NCBI GenBank assembly: GCA_964607915.1
Contig: CAZSMU010000147.1
Span: 1 to 9,059, forward strand
Source of the DNA: JADJPL01 sp964607915
GTDB taxonomy: Bacteria; Bacteroidota; Bacteroidia; Chitinophagales; Saprospiraceae
Direction: 5' to 3'
DNA length: 9,059 nt
Shown here: positions 6,287 to 9,059 of the stretch, one piece after another
How the letters are laid out: each line of letters starts with the position of its first letter
Numbering within the stretch: the first letter of the stretch is position 1
Notes under the pieces: model-generated
The model's database searches: none
Seen by the model: only the letters and a program-made list of their open reading frames with translations
What the model was told of the DNA's origin: nothing
Position numbers and translations under genes: made by a program

Positions 6287-7135
6287 ATGAGAACAACGAT
6301 TTCAGTCGCTTTGCTCATGACGGTTTCCGCTTTCGGACTGAAGGCTCAAAACGGGAACCACAAAACGAACAACCATATGGTAACAGAAACAAACAGCTAT
6401 GTGCATTTTCACGGGGCAGCACCAAAAGGGAAGATTTTGATGGTGGCGAGTTCCCCCACTACGAGTAAACAGACGGGTTGGCCTATCGGCTTTTGGGCTG
6501 CCGAACTTACGCATCCTCTAAGAGTGTTTCAAGAGGCAGGATATGAAGTAGAATTAGCATCTACCGGCGGGGGCAAGATCGAAATGGATGGCTATTCCAA
6601 TCCGACCGACCAGAGCGGCTATTCTGCACACGACGTGATTTCGTTGGGCTATATGCAACAGAAGTCCTTCCAGGATATGTTGGCCAATACCAAAAAACTG
6701 ACGGAGCTGAACGCCAAAGACTATGAGGCGATATTCCTCGTAGGTGGCCAGGGCCCCATGTACACGTTCAAAGGGAACAGTGATCTGGAAAAACTATTCG
6801 TTTCGTTTTATGAGACGGGAAAGCCCAGTGCGGCGGTTTGCCATGCCGTTGCGCTATTGTTGGAAGCCAAAAAAACAAATGGTGAACTGCTGGTGAAAGG
6901 CAAAACCTGGACGGGCTTTGCGGATGCAGAAGAGGATTTCGCCGATAAAGCAGTTGGCATGAAAATTCAACCGTATCGCATCGAAGAGGAAGCTAAAAAA
7001 ATAAAGGGTACCACCTTCAAAGTAGCGGCCCCGTTTAGTTCCTATGCCATTCAGGATGGAAATTTAATGACTGGTCAGCAGCAAAATTCCGGAGCGGCTG
7101 TGGCGGAAATGGTAGTGAAAGCCCTGAATAAATAA
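6287..7135 (+). CDS. exported DJ-1/PfpI family protein (Hsp31-like type 1 glutamine amidotransferase fold)
   Basis: This 282-residue protein starts with a signal peptide, MRTTISVALLMTVSAFGLKAQ, so it is predicted to be periplasmic. The start is supported by AGGAAA just upstream. The mature part (from about 47, KGKILMVASSP) is a DJ-1/PfpI domain of the Hsp31 / glyoxalase III-like branch. Motifs are GFWAAELTHP with Glu73 as the conserved acid beside the nucleophile, AIFLVGGQGPMYTF, and the nucleophile elbow AVCHAVALLL with Cys185-His186. Hsp31-like relatives degrade methylglyoxal, act as chaperones or deglycate proteins; which applies here is not shown. Most DJ-1 relatives are cytoplasmic, so export is unusual. 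It is first of a tight plus-strand gene set, 3 bp before the next start, and divergent from the HxlR regulator. Confidence 0.92.
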   Translation: MRTTISVALLMTVSAFGLKAQNGNHKTNNHMVTETNSYVHFHGAAPKGKILMVASSPTTSKQTGWPIGFWAAELTHPLRVFQEAGYEVELASTGGGKIEMDGYSNPTDQSGYSAHDVISLGYMQQKSFQDMLANTKKLTELNAKDYEAIFLVGGQGPMYTFKGNSDLEKLFVSFYETGKPSAAVCHAVALLLEAKKTNGELLVKGKTWTGFADAEEDFADKAVGMKIQPYRIEEEAKKIKGTTFKVAAPFSSYAIQDGNLMTGQQQNSGAAVAEMVVKALNK

Positions 7136-7138
7136 ACA

Positions 7139-7801
7139 ATGAGTTTTCGCCTCAAATATCTACTTGCTGCATCTGCCATGCTCCTGCCGGGAAGCGTGGC
7201 GGATGCGCAAATACCCGTCGAAGTCTTTGCCGGGCATAAAAAAGCTACGCTGGACATTATGTTCTTCAAATACTTTAAGGACAAAACGGGAGGTAATACG
7301 AGGTTTTTGTTTTTCAACCGAAACAGGGCGAGTCTGGATTATACGATGACCAGCACGAGCAATCTGCCCCAGTTTGGCTTCACGGAGGCGGTTTCGTACA
7401 ACCACCCCAAGTTAAGAGGGCTTGCCCCGGTAATGGTGGGCCAGGTCTTCGGTTCGGGCTTTTTTCCAAAAGCAGGGATACAGTTGGCGTATATCAAAAA
7501 AGAAATAACGTTATTTTCATGGCTGGTTTCAGAAACCAGAAGAGATCCAACGCTTGACTTTTTCTTTTTAGGGCGATATACCCCCCGGTTGACGGAGAAG
7601 GCAAATTTGTTTTGCCAGATGGAGTTGCTGAATGCCTTCCCCACCTCAGCTCAAAAAAGTTTTGCGTTTACGCAAAGGGTACGTTTAGGATCAAAGTTGA
7701 AAGCATTTCAATTTGGTGTTGCTGCAGATTTTTCGGCAACTGGAAGAAAAGACTACAAAACGGCAAACAACATCGGAGGATTTTTGCGCTATGAATATTA
7801 A
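7139..7801 (+). CDS. hypothetical outer-membrane-type protein with signal peptide
   Basis: This 220-residue protein has the signal peptide MSFRLKYLLAASAMLLPGSV and likely cleavage at ADA|Q. The mature chain is a run of amphipathic, aromatic-rich strands: TLDIMFFKYF, TRFLFFNRNRASLDYTM, LPQFGFTEAVSYN, GIQLAYIKKEITLFSWLV, LDFFFLGRYTPRL. It ends in GGFLRYEY, with a terminal aromatic residue typical of outer-membrane barrels. From memory, similar proteins with the FFNRNRAS motif are widespread in Flavobacteriia-like genomes as hypotheticals; I know of no assigned function. It starts 3 bp after the DJ-1/PfpI stop and ends 1 bp before the chosen start of the channel-like gene, so co-transcription is very likely. 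A role in transport or envelope stress is only inference. Confidence 0.8.
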   Translation: MSFRLKYLLAASAMLLPGSVADAQIPVEVFAGHKKATLDIMFFKYFKDKTGGNTRFLFFNRNRASLDYTMTSTSNLPQFGFTEAVSYNHPKLRGLAPVMVGQVFGSGFFPKAGIQLAYIKKEITLFSWLVSETRRDPTLDFFFLGRYTPRLTEKANLFCQMELLNAFPTSAQKSFAFTQRVRLGSKLKAFQFGVAADFSATGRKDYKTANNIGGFLRYEY

Positions 7802-7802
7802 C

Positions 7803-8378
7803 ATGAATAAAAATAGGCTGGAGGCCTTCAGCGACGGGGTTATTGCCATCATCATTACGATTATGGTCCTGGAGCTGCATGTTCCGGAATGGGAGGACCA
7901 TGGCGATGACCAAGCCGTATGGATTGCTTTGTTTGCGCTGGTCCCGCAGCTATTTTCCTATCTGTTGAGCTTTGTGGTGGTAGCCATATTGTGGCTCAAC
8001 CACCATGCTTTATTCGATAAGATACCGCATTCTACCTCTAAGCTGGTTTGGTACAACGCGTTCCTGCTGTTCGCCATGTCCCTGATTCCCTTGCCTACTG
8101 CATTTTTGGCCAAGCACCCCATGCTGCCCCAAGCGGCCGTTATGTACGGTTTTGTGATGCTTCTGAACGCTCTGGCCTTCTTCCTGATGCGCAGGTACGT
8201 CGAGGTGATTGCAAAATTGATTCCGCACAATGAAAGAATTCAAAAAAGCAATATTCTTTCTGTAACGTTATACCTGATTTCGATGCCACTGGCTTTTGTA
8301 TCCATTTACCTGTCCTTCGCAATTTTTATAGGTGTGCCGGCATGGTATTTTATTCCTGATAAATTTCACAAAAAATAG
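7803..8378 (+). CDS. TMEM175-family (DUF1211) integral membrane protein, putative potassium channel
   Basis: This 191-residue inner-membrane protein opens MNKNRLEAFSDGVIAIIITIMVLEL, the RxxxFSDG signature of TM1 in the TMEM175/DUF1211 family. About six hydrophobic segments follow (roughly 11-27, 38-64, 81-101, 110-130, 148-163, 164-184), with the family WLNHH after TM2. Prokaryotic members form tetrameric K+-permeable channels without a classical TVGYG filter, using hydrophobic TM1 residues instead. The Met at 7803 is 1 bp after the previous stop. The Met at 7791 (four residues longer, 11 bp after GGAGG) is equally possible and would overlap the previous gene. Any longer N-terminus from 7713 lies inside the previous gene and lacks homology. 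The function here is inferred from the family only. Confidence 0.9.
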   Translation: MNKNRLEAFSDGVIAIIITIMVLELHVPEWEDHGDDQAVWIALFALVPQLFSYLLSFVVVAILWLNHHALFDKIPHSTSKLVWYNAFLLFAMSLIPLPTAFLAKHPMLPQAAVMYGFVMLLNALAFFLMRRYVEVIAKLIPHNERIQKSNILSVTLYLISMPLAFVSIYLSFAIFIGVPAWYFIPDKFHKK

Positions 8379-8427
8379 GCTGGTCGCGGGGGGAATCATC
8401 GCAACAGGTCTAATCAACCTATTTCAC

Positions 8428-9039
8428 ATGAAAATAGCCATCATAGGAACTGGAAACGTAGGGGGCGCTTTGGCGACCAACTGGTCTAAAAAAGGACATA
8501 CCATCCATTTGGGTGTCCAGGATACAGACCATTTCAAGGGTATGGCATTATTGAAAAATGAGAATACCCACGTATTTTCCATCCGCGAAGCCGTTGCCGC
8601 GTCGGAAGTGGTGTTAATTGCCATCCCTCCGACGGCAATCTTTGAGGTACTCGGGCAAATGGACGATGTATCGGGAAAAACGATAATAGATGCCACCAAT
8701 TCCGTCCGCCAGGGTCCTGACCCGTACAAGACCGTGTACCATTGCATCGCCGACAAAACCCATGCGGAAGTGGTAAAATGCTTCAACACTACCGGCTTTG
8801 AAAACATGCTTGACCCCGTGTACCAGGGGCAGGGCATTGATATGTTCATGGCCGGCGACAGTGAAGAAGCGAAGAAGGTAGCCACCCGATTGGCATTGGA
8901 TGCCGGCTTCGGTACCTGCATGGATTTTGGCAAGGCGGACAAAGTAGAGCTTTTAGAAAAATTCGCGCTCTCATGGATCAATCTGGCCATCATGCAAGGC
9001 CACGGTCGAAATATGGCGTTTAAGGTGCTGCGGCGCTGA
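8428..9039 (+). CDS. NADP oxidoreductase, coenzyme F420-dependent-like (COG2085) dinucleotide-binding protein
   Basis: This 203-residue Rossmann protein starts MKIAIIGTGNVGGALA (G7-x-G9-x-x-G12), which fixes the start at 8428; the longer frame from 8332 adds a non-homologous leader overlapping the previous gene. Conserved family stretches are AIPPTAIFEVL, IIDATNSV and VKCFNTTGFENMLDP. It belongs to the F420H2:NADP oxidoreductase / STEAP reductase-like family. F420 itself is not expected in most Bacteroidota, so the partner is probably flavin, iron or an unknown acceptor. After beta-2, the Arg often seen (LGVRD) is Gln31 (LGVQD), which may weaken NADPH preference. It lies 49 bp after the channel-like gene, on the same strand, probably as the last gene of the unit. 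Only 20 bases follow, so downstream partners cannot be seen. Confidence 0.87.
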   Translation: MKIAIIGTGNVGGALATNWSKKGHTIHLGVQDTDHFKGMALLKNENTHVFSIREAVAASEVVLIAIPPTAIFEVLGQMDDVSGKTIIDATNSVRQGPDPYKTVYHCIADKTHAEVVKCFNTTGFENMLDPVYQGQGIDMFMAGDSEEAKKVATRLALDAGFGTCMDFGKADKVELLEKFALSWINLAIMQGHGRNMAFKVLRR

Positions 9040-9059
9040 CCCCGCGCCAAAAGTCTATT

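Noticed and set aside
7713..7802. Longer N-terminus of the TMEM175-like protein
   Set aside because: It would lie inside the previous gene, while the RxxxFSD signature that starts the family follows directly after Met 7803.
1..9059. Known multi-gene TIR defence system (Thoeris, CBASS, TIR-Argonaute)
   Set aside because: No ThsA-like, cyclase or Argonaute gene is present. The genes downstream of the ROCO-TIR protein are metabolic or envelope types.

Overview
The window looks like a piece of a Bacteroidota genome. One protein ends in a type IX secretion (T9SS) C-terminal sorting domain, Shine-Dalgarno sequences are mostly weak, several candidate promoters match the Bacteroidota -7 consensus TAnnTTTG, and small outer-membrane-barrel-like proteins are present. 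Class cannot be fixed from this sequence; Saprospiria, Chitinophagia or Cytophagia are all possible. There are no tRNA or rRNA genes, CRISPR arrays, transposases or phage genes.

Region 1 (1-2453) is one large gene, cut by the window edge and interrupted by a 10-N assembly gap. It encodes a ROCO protein: Roc GTPase, COR domain, a segment resembling effector-associated domain 11 (EAD11), a Pro/Gly linker and a C-terminal TIR domain. LRRs are probably present upstream of the window. This is the layout of a nucleotide-switched, NLR-like immune or cell-death protein and is the most interesting object here.

Region 2 (2454-4414) holds a NAD(P)-binding reductase-like gene (+) that converges on a probable outer-membrane protein gene (-). 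A near-identical 46-47 bp element containing the palindrome TGACAC-N4-GTGTCA occurs twice, once in the intergenic region before the reductase and once in the divergent region before the serine hydrolase.

Region 3 (4415-5731) is a secreted class C beta-lactamase-like serine hydrolase with a T9SS sorting domain. Its 3' end overlaps the convergent HxlR regulator gene by 14 bp.

Region 4 (5718-9039) is a divergent regulator and operon unit. An HxlR-family repressor (-) faces a tightly packed four-gene set (+): an exported DJ-1/PfpI (Hsp31-like) protein, an outer-membrane-type protein, a TMEM175-family (DUF1211) potassium-channel-like protein and an F420/NADP-oxidoreductase-like dehydrogenase. The 203 bp between them carries a palindrome suited to a dimeric winged-helix repressor and facing promoter-like elements. 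The likely theme is an envelope or electrophile/oxidative stress regulon, but this is inferred from gene content and has not been shown.
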